64,000 bases of DNA, from NCBI GenBank assembly GCA_009692365.1, contig SHZJ01000004.1, forward strand, positions 1-64,000, written 5' to 3'. The translations under genes and the position numbers were made by a program. Positions within the stretch are counted from its first letter, which is position 1. Each line of letters begins with the position of its first letter. The notes under the pieces were generated by a model. The model worked only from the letters and a program-made list of their open reading frames with translations, had not been told where the DNA came from and made no database searches. Positions 27,655-37,680 of the stretch are shown piece by piece. This DNA is from Gammaproteobacteria bacterium (GTDB taxonomy: Bacteria > Pseudomonadota > Gammaproteobacteria > Ga0077536).

Positions 27655-28671
27655 TCAGCGAAACGCTGGCATGACTTCCTGGGCAAACAACTCCAGCGAG
27701 CGGGTGCCTTTGTGGGGGTCTAGCCCCGGAAACTGACTGTCCATGATGAAGTCCGTGCACTGATATTTGGCGCAGAACTTCTCCATCTTGCGGGCTATCT
27801 GGTCGGGTGTGCCGATCATGAGTCCGTCGGCCAAAGGCGAAGAACGGATGTCTTCTGCGCAGGTGATCGGCAGCGGCTGGTCATCGCCTTCGGCGTCATT
27901 GGCTTCGGCCAGAATATCCTGATAGAAATCGAACAAGTGAAAGAGGTGGTGCTGGCATTCTGCCCACGCCTGATCTTCAGTGGGCGCGCAGTACACCATG
28001 CGCAGCTGGCAGATTTTGAAGTCGGCGGGGTTGCGCCCGCATTCTTTGAGTGTTTCCACATACAGCGGCGCCGGATCTGGCCCTAATGTTGCCATCAGGT
28101 GGAAGCCGGCCTGCGCCGCGCGCTTGATGGCCTTGGGGCCGCGCGCACCGATCCAAATTGGCGGGTAGGGTTGCTGCACGGGCTTCGGCGAGAGCGTCAT
28201 GCCCTTCACCTGGGTGTACTTGCCGTCGAACGTGACGTTATCTTCGGTGAACAGGCGGGTCATGAGGTCGATGCCCTCGCGCATGCGCGAACCCCGTTCG
28301 CTGCGGTTCAGGCAAAAGGCATTCCACTCGTGATACGAGTAGCCCTGTCCCAGCCCTAAATCGATGCGCCCGTTGGAGAAAATGTCAGCACACACCGTGT
28401 CTTCGGCGGCGCGCGCGGGGTGCAGGAAGGGCAGCAGCAAGATGAACGTGCCGATGCGGATGGTGCTGGTGCGGGTGGCGATGGCCGCGGCCGTGGTCAT
28501 GAGGGCGGGGTTATATCCATCCTCGGTGAAATGATGTTCGGTCAACCAGACGTTGTCGTAACCCAACTCCTCGGCGCGGACGATTTGGTCCAAGATGGCG
28601 CTGTAGAGTTCCGGGAACGGCCGTCGCCATTTGACCGGGTTGCGAAAATCTTCCATGAAGCCGAAGCGCAT
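27655..28671 (-). CDS. LLM class flavin-dependent oxidoreductase
   Basis: AEELGYDNVWLTEHHFTEDGYNPALMTTAAAIATRTSTIRIGTFILLLPFLHPARAAEDTVCADIFSNGRIDLGLGQGY. Confidence 0.92.
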   Translation of the reverse strand: MRFGFMEDFRNPVKWRRPFPELYSAILDQIVRAEELGYDNVWLTEHHFTEDGYNPALMTTAAAIATRTSTIRIGTFILLLPFLHPARAAEDTVCADIFSNGRIDLGLGQGYSYHEWNAFCLNRSERGSRMREGIDLMTRLFTEDNVTFDGKYTQVKGMTLSPKPVQQPYPPIWIGARGPKAIKRAAQAGFHLMATLGPDPAPLYVETLKECGRNPADFKICQLRMVYCAPTEDQAWAECQHHLFHLFDFYQDILAEANDAEGDDQPLPITCAEDIRSSPLADGLMIGTPDQIARKMEKFCAKYQCTDFIMDSQFPGLDPHKGTRSLELFAQEVMPAFR

Positions 28672-28804
28672 AATCTGTCTCCTCAGTGTCGGTAGTGGTC
28701 GAGCCCCCCGATCCTAAACACCTCAGATCGATCCCGCCATCACCACAAGGCTGGCCGGCTGCCCCGGCTCGCTTTAGCATTCGAGTGCCAAGAGGAGGAT
28801 TCCG

Positions 28805-29806
28805 ATGACCGCCTACCAACTGCTGCCCAGCGACGAATTTCCGCACCGGCCCACCGCCGAGCGCCACTTCAACGAGAGCGTATACATGAACGCCTTCGAC
28901 CACACGCGGACGATGGGCGGCTGGATGCGGATCGGGAATCGAGTCAACGAGGGCTATGCCGAATTATCGGTGTGCCTGTATCTGCCCGATGGACGCATCG
29001 CCTGCCAGTTTCAGCGGCCCGCCATCACCCATAACGAGGCCTTCAGCGCCGGCGGTTTGGCGGTCCACATCGATGAGCCGTTGGCCCGTGTGCGCATGCA
29101 CTACGACGGCGAACTGATGGTGATCAGCGACCCCGCTTTGCTCCGCCATCCCAAACAGTTGTTTGCGCAAGCCCAGCGCCTGCCGGCCAGCGTGCGCTGG
29201 GAGCAGGTGGCTACTTCGCCCGCCCACGGTGGTATTCCGCTGGACCCCGCCTCGCCGGGCTTGTACGGGCGCGACTTCTCCCTGGGCCACTTCAACCAAC
29301 ACACGCGGGTGACGGGGGGTATTACGCTGGGTGACACCCACTGGCCCGTCGCGGGCTATGGTTGGCGAGACCACTCCTGGGGCCCGCGCTACTGGCAAAA
29401 CATTCTGTTCGACCGCTTGTATATGGCGAATTTCGGCGCCGATCGTGGGCTCATGTTGCTGAAGATTGCCAACCACAATGGCCAAGTACGCCGCGATGGT
29501 GTGCTGCAGGTGGACGGTCAGTACGAAGAAATCATCGATCTGGATATTTTTAACGACTGGAACGAGGCCAAGGATCCGACGGGCTTCCAGCTGACCGTGC
29601 GCACGGCGAAGCGCGTCGCCCGGATTAACGGCACGGTGCTCAACTGCGCGCCGCTGCGTAACCGGCGCGAAGAAAATGGTCAGTGGCTCGAAACCCGCAT
29701 CGCGGAGTGTTTTACGCGCTTGGAATGGGACGGTCGGCTGGGCTTTGGCATGACAGAATACGTCGAGCGCCTGCACGCTGGCGTGCCGGCCGGGTACCCC
29801 CTCTAG
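28805..29806 (+). CDS. 333-aa lipocalin/tocopherol-cyclase-like protein (DUF7064/7065 type), paralog 1
   Basis: aagaggagg SD; RDHSWGPRYW and FSLGHFNQH motifs; colinear with 31580..32581. Confidence 0.75.
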   Translation: MTAYQLLPSDEFPHRPTAERHFNESVYMNAFDHTRTMGGWMRIGNRVNEGYAELSVCLYLPDGRIACQFQRPAITHNEAFSAGGLAVHIDEPLARVRMHYDGELMVISDPALLRHPKQLFAQAQRLPASVRWEQVATSPAHGGIPLDPASPGLYGRDFSLGHFNQHTRVTGGITLGDTHWPVAGYGWRDHSWGPRYWQNILFDRLYMANFGADRGLMLLKIANHNGQVRRDGVLQVDGQYEEIIDLDIFNDWNEAKDPTGFQLTVRTAKRVARINGTVLNCAPLRNRREENGQWLETRIAECFTRLEWDGRLGFGMTEYVERLHAGVPAGYPL

Positions 29807-29939
29807 CGGCGAACCGGGGCGTCTGACCAGCGAATCAGCGCACCCAGTCGCCGGCGACCTCAGCGATGACGACAAGGATCCGGGCGCGAACACGCCGAGC
29901 ACGCAGTGACTGGCGATGCGGGTGCTCGCGAGGCGGGGT

Positions 29940-31460
29940 TGGCTCTGGCGTTGGCGCGGGACCGGCGCCGGCGGCTAATCAAGCTAAAAGTACCTTGCTT
30001 GCGACGCTGAGCCCTGAAATCCGCACCCCCATGCGTGGGCTGCCCGGCATGACGGCACTGCTGCTGGCAACGCCCTTCCAAGACCGGCAGCAAAGTGACG
30101 CCAAGACCATCGCCCAAGCGGGCAAAAATTGCGCGAGGTCATCGACGACATTCGCGACTTCTCAAAGCTCGACGACGGGCGCTTGACGCGCAGGCTAGCG
30201 CCCTTCCATTGGGGCGAGTTGGGCGAGGACGTCGTCGACCTGTTTGCCGCGCAAGCGGCGCCAAAGCGTATTGAGCTGATAGCGGCGCTCGCGCCTGCCT
30301 GCTAGCAGCTGACCGCTGGTGATGGTAGGCGGCTGCGCCAAGTGCTCAGGAACTGAATCCGTAACGCGGTGAAATTCATCGAGCGGGGGGGAGTCGTGCT
30401 GAGGGTGCGCGCTGGGGTGGCGGAAAACGCGCTGACTCAAATCGGGGTGCGGGATAGCGGGCGCGGGCTTGTTAACGCGGCATTGGACAAAATTTTCGAG
30501 GCGTTTCATCAGGTAGACGGCAGCCCCAGCCAAATGCACGCGGGCAGCGGGCTGGGTTTGGCGATCGTGTGGCAGCGGGCCGGGGCGATGGGCGGGGCGG
30601 TCCGGACCCGCAGTGCGGGGCCGGGTGGGAGCTGTTTTAGGCTGGATTGGCCCGTGGTCTACTACCCTGTGCCGCGCCCACGGGCCAGCGCCGAGGTCTG
30701 GGTGGCGAGCGCCTCGCCAGGCCACGCGGCGGCGCTGGCGGCTGCGCTCCGCGCGCGGCTAAACGGTTAGGGGGTGGCGCAGCCGGCGGCCTTGGCCGCC
30801 GCGCGCTACGCTGGGCCGCGGTCTGATCTCGGGTTGCTCGATCGCGCTTCCCACCGCGAGTCGGCGGCGGTGGTGGCCGCTCACCGGCGCTTCCTGCGTC
30901 GCCGCACGCAGGCCGCGAGCCAGACGGCTGCGCCGCGCCAGTTCCGCCGTCTGCCGCCGCATCGGCGTGACCTCGACGCCCTCCTGGCCGCCGCACCGCT
31001 AGGGCTCGGACACGCGGTCGGCGCGCGGCTCCCGTCGGAGCCCGCGCGGCTGCGCGGCGGGCGCGGACGCGTGCTGGTGGCAGGGGACCACCCCGTTGCT
31101 CAACTGGTGCTGGTCGAGCTGCTGGCCGTGTTAGGGGTGGCTGCCACCTCGCAGCCACGGGTGCCGAAGCCCGGCCCCAATACCGGGCTAGCTTGGCTGG
31201 TCCGCCAACGCCCGGCGACGCGCTGGCCCTGCTGGCCCTGCTGGAGTGGCGGCTGCCCGCGCTGCGCGGCTTCGCGGTGAGCACCTCGATCCGGGGGCGG
31301 GACGCGGCGGCGTCGGGAGGGCCGCACCGACTGCCGTTCGTGGCGGTGACCGCGAGCGCCAGGCCGGGCGACCGGGAGACCTGTCTGGCGGCGGGGATGG
31401 ACAACTATTTAGCCAGGCCCGGCGGGCTGGCCGACCTCGAAGCCGGGCTGATCAGGTGGT
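29940..31460 (+). pseudogene. Decayed hybrid sensor histidine kinase (HisKA + HATPase + receiver remnants)
   Basis: KSTLLATLSPEIRTPMRGLPGMTALLL (H-box with His to Pro), frameshift near 30121-30127, LREVIDDIRDFSKLDDGRL, in-frame stops at 30303 and 30354, IRNAVKFIERG, IFEAFHQVDGSPSQMHAGSGLGLAIV, RVLVAGDHPVAQLVL, LPFVAVTASARPGDRETCLAAGMDNYLARP. Confidence 0.9.
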
Positions 31461-31579
31461 TGCCCGAGCGCTCGCCAGCGCCCGTGGATCGCGCGTGGCT
31501 TTGGCATCGTCCCCGGCCGACATCGCGGTTACAATCGCGGGGCCGCGCCGCCCAGGCGTGGTTCAACAGGAGTCGACAG

Positions 31580-32581
31580 ATGAGCGGATACCGACTGCAG
31601 GCGCAGGATGAATACAACCATCCAGCGAGCGCCGAAGCCAATTTCAATGAGAGCGTTTATCTCAATGCCTTCGATGAGGCCGGTGGCTACGGCGGCTGGA
31701 TGCGGCTGGGGAACCGCGTCAACGAGGGGCGGGCTGAACTCTCGGTGTGTCTGTACCTGCCTGATGGCCAGGTGGCCTGCCAGTTTTTGCGCCCCGCGAT
31801 TACCACCAACGAGCGCTTTGCTGCCGGTGGCTTGCGCTACGCGGTGACGACGCCGCTGTCTGCGGTGCAAATGAATTTCGAGGGCGAAGTGATGGTACTC
31901 GCCGATCCGGCCTGGCTGCGCGAGCCCCGGCTGGCCTTCCAACGCGCCGTGCGCCAACCCTGTGCGGTGGAATTTCGGCACCTTGGGGTGTCGCCCGTCC
32001 ACGGTGGTGAGCCGTTGGATGCCGCGCAGCCAACCATGTACGGGCGAAATTTTTCACTCGGGCACTTCAATCAGCACAGCCGCGCGACCGGCCACATCCG
32101 GGTTGGCGAGCAGGAATTAACCATCAATGGATTTGGTTGGCGCGACCATTCCTGGGGTCCGCGGTATTGGACCAATATCTATTTTTATCGGCTGTTCATC
32201 GCCAATCTCGGGCCCGACCGCGGCTTCATGCTGCTCAAAATTACCGACCGGCAGGGTCACACCCGCCGCTGTGGGGTGCTGCAATACGCTGGCGATTACG
32301 AGGAGATTATCGACCTCGACGTCCTCACCGAGTGGACTGCCGAGAAAGACCCCAAGCACGTTAAATTAGGCGTGCGCACCGCGCGCCGGGCAGTGCGCAT
32401 CGAGGGTGAAATTCTCTCGCTGCTGCCGTTGCGTAATCGCCGGGAGGAAGCGGGGCAGGCGTTGCAATCGCGCATCGCCGAAGGATTCACCCGCTGGACC
32501 TGGGGTGACCGGCAGGGCTTGGGCATGACCGAATACATCGAAGTGCTGGAGCACGGCGTGCCGGTGGGTTATCCGCTGTGA
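31580..32581 (+). CDS. 333-aa lipocalin/tocopherol-cyclase-like protein (DUF7064/7065 type), paralog 2
   Basis: True start judged ATG 31580 (AGGAG upstream; aligns with paralog 1), not 31193 as in the ORF track. Confidence 0.75.
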   Translation: MSGYRLQAQDEYNHPASAEANFNESVYLNAFDEAGGYGGWMRLGNRVNEGRAELSVCLYLPDGQVACQFLRPAITTNERFAAGGLRYAVTTPLSAVQMNFEGEVMVLADPAWLREPRLAFQRAVRQPCAVEFRHLGVSPVHGGEPLDAAQPTMYGRNFSLGHFNQHSRATGHIRVGEQELTINGFGWRDHSWGPRYWTNIYFYRLFIANLGPDRGFMLLKITDRQGHTRRCGVLQYAGDYEEIIDLDVLTEWTAEKDPKHVKLGVRTARRAVRIEGEILSLLPLRNRREEAGQALQSRIAEGFTRWTWGDRQGLGMTEYIEVLEHGVPVGYPL

Positions 32582-32612
32582 GCCGGCGTCTGTGCACGGG
32601 GTCCGCCCCGGT

Positions 32613-33632
32613 ATGAATGCACCGGCCCCAGCCCTCGACCCCTTGGCGCAGATCACCGAGCGGCTGCGGGTGGCGGTACAACGCCGCTTTGGTGCGCAGT
32701 CCGCCGTCGATCGTATCGAGGTGGCCACGCTCGGCGGCTCCAACCGCACGCTGTTATTCGATTTGGTGGAAGGTGCCGCCCGCCGCCGGCTGGTCTTTCG
32801 ACAGGAAACCTATCGCCTGCCCAATTCGCCGTTTATCCCGCCGCAGCCCCAGTTTCGTCTGTTGCAGATCGCGCAAGGCCACGGTGTGCCGGTGCCCACC
32901 CCGGTGTTCGAGTTCGAACCCGAAGACGAACTGGACCGGGGCTATGTGGTGGGCTATGTGGCGGGGGAAACCCTGCCCCGGCGGCTATTGCTGGACGCCT
33001 GCTTTGCGCCGGCCCGCGCCGTGTTCTGCGCGCAAGCGGGCGAGATTCTGGGGCGCTTGCACAGCGTTGACCCGGCGGCAGCGGCATTTTTAGCCACGAC
33101 CCCCGACAGCCAAGACCCACTCGCCGCGCAGTTGGCGCGTCTGGACTACTACGGTGAGGCGCATCCCGCGCTAGAACTGGCTGTGCGTTGGCTGGAACGC
33201 CATCGACCCGCCGCGCCGCGTCGGGTGTTGCTCCACGGGGATTTTCGCAACGGCAACATGATCATGGGCCCGGAAGGCATTCGCGCCGTGCTGGATTGGG
33301 AGTGCTCCCACCTCGGCGCGCCCATGGAAGATCTGGGTTGGCTGTGCCTGCGCTCGTGGCGTTTCGGCCACCATGACTTGCCGGTTGCCGGCATGGGCCT
33401 GCGCGCGGAATTTTATGCGGCTTACGCTGACGCCAGCGGTTACGCGGTGGACCCAGAGGAGGTTCGCTGGTGGGAAATTTTTGGTTTTATCCGCTGGATG
33501 GTGCTCAACATCATGCAGGCACACGGGCATTGGAGCGGCGAACGACGCTCGCCGGCCTTCGCCGCGTGCGGCCGCAATACCTGTCTCATCGAGTACGAGT
33601 TGCTGATGACGCTGCTCGGCCATTACGCCTGA
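32613..33632 (+). CDS. Phosphotransferase (APH) family protein
   Basis: VLLHGDFRNGNMIMGPEGIRAVLDWECSHLGAPMEDLGWLCLRSWRFG. Confidence 0.92.
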   Translation: MNAPAPALDPLAQITERLRVAVQRRFGAQSAVDRIEVATLGGSNRTLLFDLVEGAARRRLVFRQETYRLPNSPFIPPQPQFRLLQIAQGHGVPVPTPVFEFEPEDELDRGYVVGYVAGETLPRRLLLDACFAPARAVFCAQAGEILGRLHSVDPAAAAFLATTPDSQDPLAAQLARLDYYGEAHPALELAVRWLERHRPAAPRRVLLHGDFRNGNMIMGPEGIRAVLDWECSHLGAPMEDLGWLCLRSWRFGHHDLPVAGMGLRAEFYAAYADASGYAVDPEEVRWWEIFGFIRWMVLNIMQAHGHWSGERRSPAFAACGRNTCLIEYELLMTLLGHYA

Positions 33633-33649
33633 TGCCCGCGGAGTAAACC

Positions 33650-33997
33650 ATGCAGCGCGACCAACCCGACGTCAGCGAAATTTTGCGCACCGTGAAGGAG
33701 TTCGTGGACGACATTACCGAACAGCTGGGCGGGCAGGAGCGCTATCACGCAATGTGCGCCAGCTATTTGCTGGCCGTCGCCGGGCGCGAGTTGGCGCTGG
33801 GGCCGACCCTGGACGCCAACGAACGCAGCGCCGCCGGCGCTTTCCCTGACGACGTGGCCGAATTGTCTGCGCGCCTCCGCAGCGGCGAACTAGACGCACA
33901 ATGGGACGCCGCGTTTGCCCTAGTGCTCGACCACGTCATTCACAAAGTCCGGATTTCCAAACCAGAACACCTTCATCCCCTGCATCAAGCCGTTTGA
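33650..33997 (+). CDS. DUF6285-like small protein adjacent to phosphotransferase
   Basis: 115 aa; position and sequence type typical of the small partner gene. Confidence 0.65.
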   Translation: MQRDQPDVSEILRTVKEFVDDITEQLGGQERYHAMCASYLLAVAGRELALGPTLDANERSAAGAFPDDVAELSARLRSGELDAQWDAAFALVLDHVIHKVRISKPEHLHPLHQAV

Positions 33998-34019
33998 TTG
34001 CCTGCCGGAGCACTTAGTC

Positions 34020-34793
34020 ATGAGTTACACCAGAATGCGTTTTTCGCTCGCGGCCGGGATCGCCCGCCTCGTCTTCACCGACGTTGCGCGCCACCACGCA
34101 GTGGACCGTGTGTTCACCCAAGAACTGGCCCAAGTGGCGCGCGCGTGTGAATTGGCGCCGGACTTGCGGGCGGTATTGATAACCGCCGAGGGCCGCGATT
34201 TTTGCGTGGGCGGCGATTTGCGCGAATTCATCGCCGAGCGCGACCGCATTCAAACCCATGTGCTCGAAATGACGGTAGATTTTCATGCCGCAATCCTGGG
34301 CTTTAATCGGCTGCGCGCGCCGGTGGTGGTGGGCGTGAACGGGGTGGCCGCCGGCGGCGGGTTCAGCCTGGTGTGTATGTCCGATCTCGCGCTGGCGGGG
34401 CGCTCGGCCAAGTTTAATGTCGCCTACACCAAATCGGGTTTGACGCCCGACGGCGGGGCCACGTTTTTTCTGCCCCGCATCGTGGGCGCGCAACGCGCCT
34501 TCGAACTCATGGCAACCAATCCCACCCTGAGCGCGCAAGAGGCACAGGCGCTCGGCATCGTGGCTCGGGTGGTGGATGACGAGGCCCTAGCCGACGAGTT
34601 GGAGCAATGCGTGCAGCGTTTGGCGGCCGCGCCGGCGGGCGCCATCGGGCGCCTGAAAACCTTGCTGCGGGCGGGTCAGAGCAACTCGCTGGAACAACAG
34701 TTTGACTTGGAGGCGCGCGCGATCGCGCAGGGCGCGGCGCATCCCGAAACCCAGGCTGCACTGGACGCTTTTTTTCGGCGCAGCCAGTCTTAG
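34020..34793 (+). CDS. Enoyl-CoA hydratase/isomerase family protein
   Basis: FCVGGDLREF, VVVGVNGVAAGGGFSLVCMSDLALAG, GLTPDGGATFFLPRIVG. Confidence 0.92.
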   Translation: MSYTRMRFSLAAGIARLVFTDVARHHAVDRVFTQELAQVARACELAPDLRAVLITAEGRDFCVGGDLREFIAERDRIQTHVLEMTVDFHAAILGFNRLRAPVVVGVNGVAAGGGFSLVCMSDLALAGRSAKFNVAYTKSGLTPDGGATFFLPRIVGAQRAFELMATNPTLSAQEAQALGIVARVVDDEALADELEQCVQRLAAAPAGAIGRLKTLLRAGQSNSLEQQFDLEARAIAQGAAHPETQAALDAFFRRSQS

Positions 34794-34865
34794 ACCAACC
34801 AGCCGCCCGCGTGGATTAAGCAAACGCCTTGGGCTATCGTGCGGGCAACCACTGAGGAGACAGCG

Positions 34866-36071
34866 ATGAACGAGCGATCCCACGCGCCCATGGATGGACT
34901 AGCGTCTAGCGCCTTCGACCTCACGCCCGACCAGCAAAACATTCTGGATGAGGCGGATAAATTCGCGCGCAATGAACTCTATCCCCTGTCCCAACGGATG
35001 GACGACGAAGAATGGTGGCCGGAAGACGTCTTCAAGAAGATTGGCGAGCAAGGCTATTTCGGGATCACCGTGCCCGAGAAATTCGGCGGCGTAGGGCTCG
35101 ACTTCTTCACCAGTGGTCTGGTCTGCCAGGCGATAGCGCGCTGGAACTACGCGCTCTCGCTGTCGTGGGTCGCCCACGAAAATCTCTGCCTCAACAATAT
35201 TTATCGCAACGCCAACGATGAGCAGCGCTATAAGTATTTGCCTGACCTGTGCAGCGGCAAGGCGATTGGCGCCCTCGGCCTGACCGAGCCCGGTGCCGGC
35301 TCCGACGCGCTAGGCTCCATGCGCACCATCGCCAAGCGCGACGGTGGGCATTACGTGCTTAATGGGCGCAAGATTTACATCACCAACGGACCCGTGGCCG
35401 ATGTGCTGCTGGTGTACGCCAAGACTGCGCCCGAGCGCGGCGCGCACGGGATCTCGGCGTTCATCGTGGAGAAAGACTTCCCCGGTTTTAGCGTCGCCCA
35501 GAAAATGAAAAAGATGGGTTTTCGCGGCAGCCAAACCGGTGAACTGGTGTTCGATAATTGCCGGGTGCCGGCCGAGAACCTCGTGGGCGGCGAAAATTTG
35601 GGCGTGGCGGTGGTGATGAGCGGGCTTGATCTGGAGCGCGCGGTGATTTCGCCCATTTGCGTGGGCATTGCCGAGCGTGCCCTCCAGCTATCGATTGAAT
35701 ACGCCAAGACCCGCGAGCAGTTTGGTAAACCGTTGGCGTCTTTCCAGATGATTCAGGCAAAAATTGCCGACATGTATGTCTGGGTCGAAACCATGAGAAC
35801 TTTTTGCTATCGCGTACTCGCGGCCGGCAACGCCTTGGAAGTGGGGGCCGGCGGCCGGGGGCAGATTCACGCGCTAACCGCCGCCTCTTTGATGTATACC
35901 GCCAATACGCTCAACAGCGTGCTCAACGAGGGTCTGCAGATCCACGGCGGGTTGGGCTATATGTGGGAAGCGGAAATCAACCGGCTCTACCGCGCCATTA
36001 AGCTGCTGGAAATTGGTGCCGGCACCACCGAAGTTCGCAAGCTCATCATCAGCCGCGAACTGCTGGCATAA
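34866..36071 (+). CDS. Acyl-CoA dehydrogenase (isovaleryl-CoA dehydrogenase-like)
   Basis: GALGLTEPGAGSDALGSMRT, TREQFGKPLASFQMIQAKIADMY, IHGGLGYMWEAEINRLYRAIKLLEIGAGTTEVRKLIISREL. Confidence 0.92.
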   Translation: MNERSHAPMDGLASSAFDLTPDQQNILDEADKFARNELYPLSQRMDDEEWWPEDVFKKIGEQGYFGITVPEKFGGVGLDFFTSGLVCQAIARWNYALSLSWVAHENLCLNNIYRNANDEQRYKYLPDLCSGKAIGALGLTEPGAGSDALGSMRTIAKRDGGHYVLNGRKIYITNGPVADVLLVYAKTAPERGAHGISAFIVEKDFPGFSVAQKMKKMGFRGSQTGELVFDNCRVPAENLVGGENLGVAVVMSGLDLERAVISPICVGIAERALQLSIEYAKTREQFGKPLASFQMIQAKIADMYVWVETMRTFCYRVLAAGNALEVGAGGRGQIHALTAASLMYTANTLNSVLNEGLQIHGGLGYMWEAEINRLYRAIKLLEIGAGTTEVRKLIISRELLA

Positions 36072-36081
36072 GGCTAACCAG

Positions 36082-36993
36082 ATGAGTGAGATACCCCCCA
36101 GCGAGACGCCAGACACGGCGCCACCGGCCAACGACAGCCAAGCCGAACTGATGGTGCTTCCGACGGCCTTCGCGGCCGATTTTCTGCGCGACAAAGTCGT
36201 GGTGGTGTCGGGTGGTGGGAGCGGTATAGGCCGGGCTACCGCGTGGCTGGCGGCTCGCTTGGGCGCGGTCGTCGTGGTGTGCGGTCGCCGCAACGAAAAG
36301 CTGCTCGCGGTGGTGGAAGTCATGCGTGATCTGGGTTTCGATGCGGATTACGAGCCCGTGGATATCCGCGAACGCGCCCGGGTCGAGCGCGCCATGCGCA
36401 ATATTTGGGACCGCCATGAACGGGTTGATTTACTGGTCAACAGCGCGGGTGGGCAGTTTCCACAAGCGGCGCTCGACTATTCGGAAAAAGGCTGGAATGC
36501 GGTCATCAACACCAATCTTTCCGGCACTTGGCACATGATGCAGCAGGCCGCGCTGCAGTGGCGTGAGACCGCGACGCCGGGGAGCATTGTCAATGTGGTC
36601 GTGGTGCCGCAGGGCTTACACGGGGTGGCGCACACCTGCGCGGCGCGCGCCGGCGTCATTGCCCTGTCGCAGGCGCTGGCGGTGGAGTGGGCACCGTTGG
36701 GTGTGCGGGTGAATTGTGTGGCGCCCGGCGCGATTAAAACCGAAGGCTGGGCGGTGTATTCCGAAGCTGCGCGCAGCAAATATCCCCTGACCAACCCCCT
36801 GATGCGGGCGGGCACCCCGTGGGAGGTGGCGCAGGCCATCGTCTACCTCGGCGGGCCGGCGGGCAGTTTCATCAACGGGGAAGTGCTGACCATCGACGGC
36901 GGCGGCCAGCACTGGGGCGAGATTTGGACCGGCGGGAAGCCCGAATATTACGCTCGCGCAACCCGCGCTTGGGACGAGGGTGCCAGCGCATAG
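36082..36993 (+). CDS. SDR family oxidoreductase with atypical active site
   Basis: VVVSGGGSGIGRATAWLAARLGA; YxxxK position reads TCAAR. Confidence 0.88.
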   Translation: MSEIPPSETPDTAPPANDSQAELMVLPTAFAADFLRDKVVVVSGGGSGIGRATAWLAARLGAVVVVCGRRNEKLLAVVEVMRDLGFDADYEPVDIRERARVERAMRNIWDRHERVDLLVNSAGGQFPQAALDYSEKGWNAVINTNLSGTWHMMQQAALQWRETATPGSIVNVVVVPQGLHGVAHTCAARAGVIALSQALAVEWAPLGVRVNCVAPGAIKTEGWAVYSEAARSKYPLTNPLMRAGTPWEVAQAIVYLGGPAGSFINGEVLTIDGGGQHWGEIWTGGKPEYYARATRAWDEGASA

Positions 36994-37039
36994 CCCCGGT
37001 CGCCGCCCGCTGCCGAGCGCGCCGTGGGCCCGCGCTCGC

Positions 37040-37423
37040 CTAGCCAAATAGACGTTTGAAAAAACCCTTCACGCCGGTGCCCGCCTCGGCGGCGGCGGTC
37101 TGGCTCGCGGCTGGGCTGGGGCGCGGCGGCCGCGGTGCACGCGGTGCACGCTCAGAGTCGCCGCGGGTTAGGGGCTTTTCCGAGCGCGGCTGTGAGGCAT
37201 CGACTCGTAGCTCGCGGCCGTGCACTTCTTTGCCATTGAGGGTCTCGATGGCCTGTTGGGCCTCGCTGTCGTTAGCCATCTCCACGAAGCCGTAGCCGCG
37301 TGAGCGGCGGGTACGCTTGTCAAAAATGACTTCGGCGGCCACGATTTGGCCAAAGGGTTCAAAAATGGCGCGCAGTTCTTCGTCGCGGACGTCGTAAGAG
37401 AGATTGCCTACGTAGATATTCAT
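37040..37423 (-). CDS. RRM-domain RNA-binding protein
   Basis: NIYVGNLSYDV (RNP2) and SRGYGFVEM (RNP1); disordered linker and C-terminal GVKGFFKRLFG. Confidence 0.93.
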   Translation of the reverse strand: MNIYVGNLSYDVRDEELRAIFEPFGQIVAAEVIFDKRTRRSRGYGFVEMANDSEAQQAIETLNGKEVHGRELRVDASQPRSEKPLTRGDSERAPRAPRPPRPSPAASQTAAAEAGTGVKGFFKRLFG

Positions 37424-37653
37424 TCGATAGCTCTAAATTTTTACAGGATCATCGGTGCGCGGCGGTTAGCGCTCGGGTGCGTGAGGAGGGCGGCATGTCT
37501 TGCGTTCGGAGGATCGACGACCACTGTGGCTGGGCCACGCTGTGCGGTGTCGGTAGGCGAATGGATGCAAGGATGAGGTAGTCCGTCGAAAACCCGAAGG
37601 CCGCGGCGCGGCATGGTGTCTGGGGGTGCGCTACCCGGCGGGCAGTCGCGCCT

Positions 37654-37680
37654 GCGTGAACTACTGGAGGTGGTTCACGC
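37654..37680. other. Hairpin upstream of the RRM gene
   Basis: gcgtgaacta / tggttcacgc with 7-nt loop. Confidence 0.5.

Noticed and set aside
31193-31579. Genuine response-regulator domain fused to paralog 2
   Set aside because: It is the tail of the kinase ghost; a good RBS and paralog alignment place the start at 31580.
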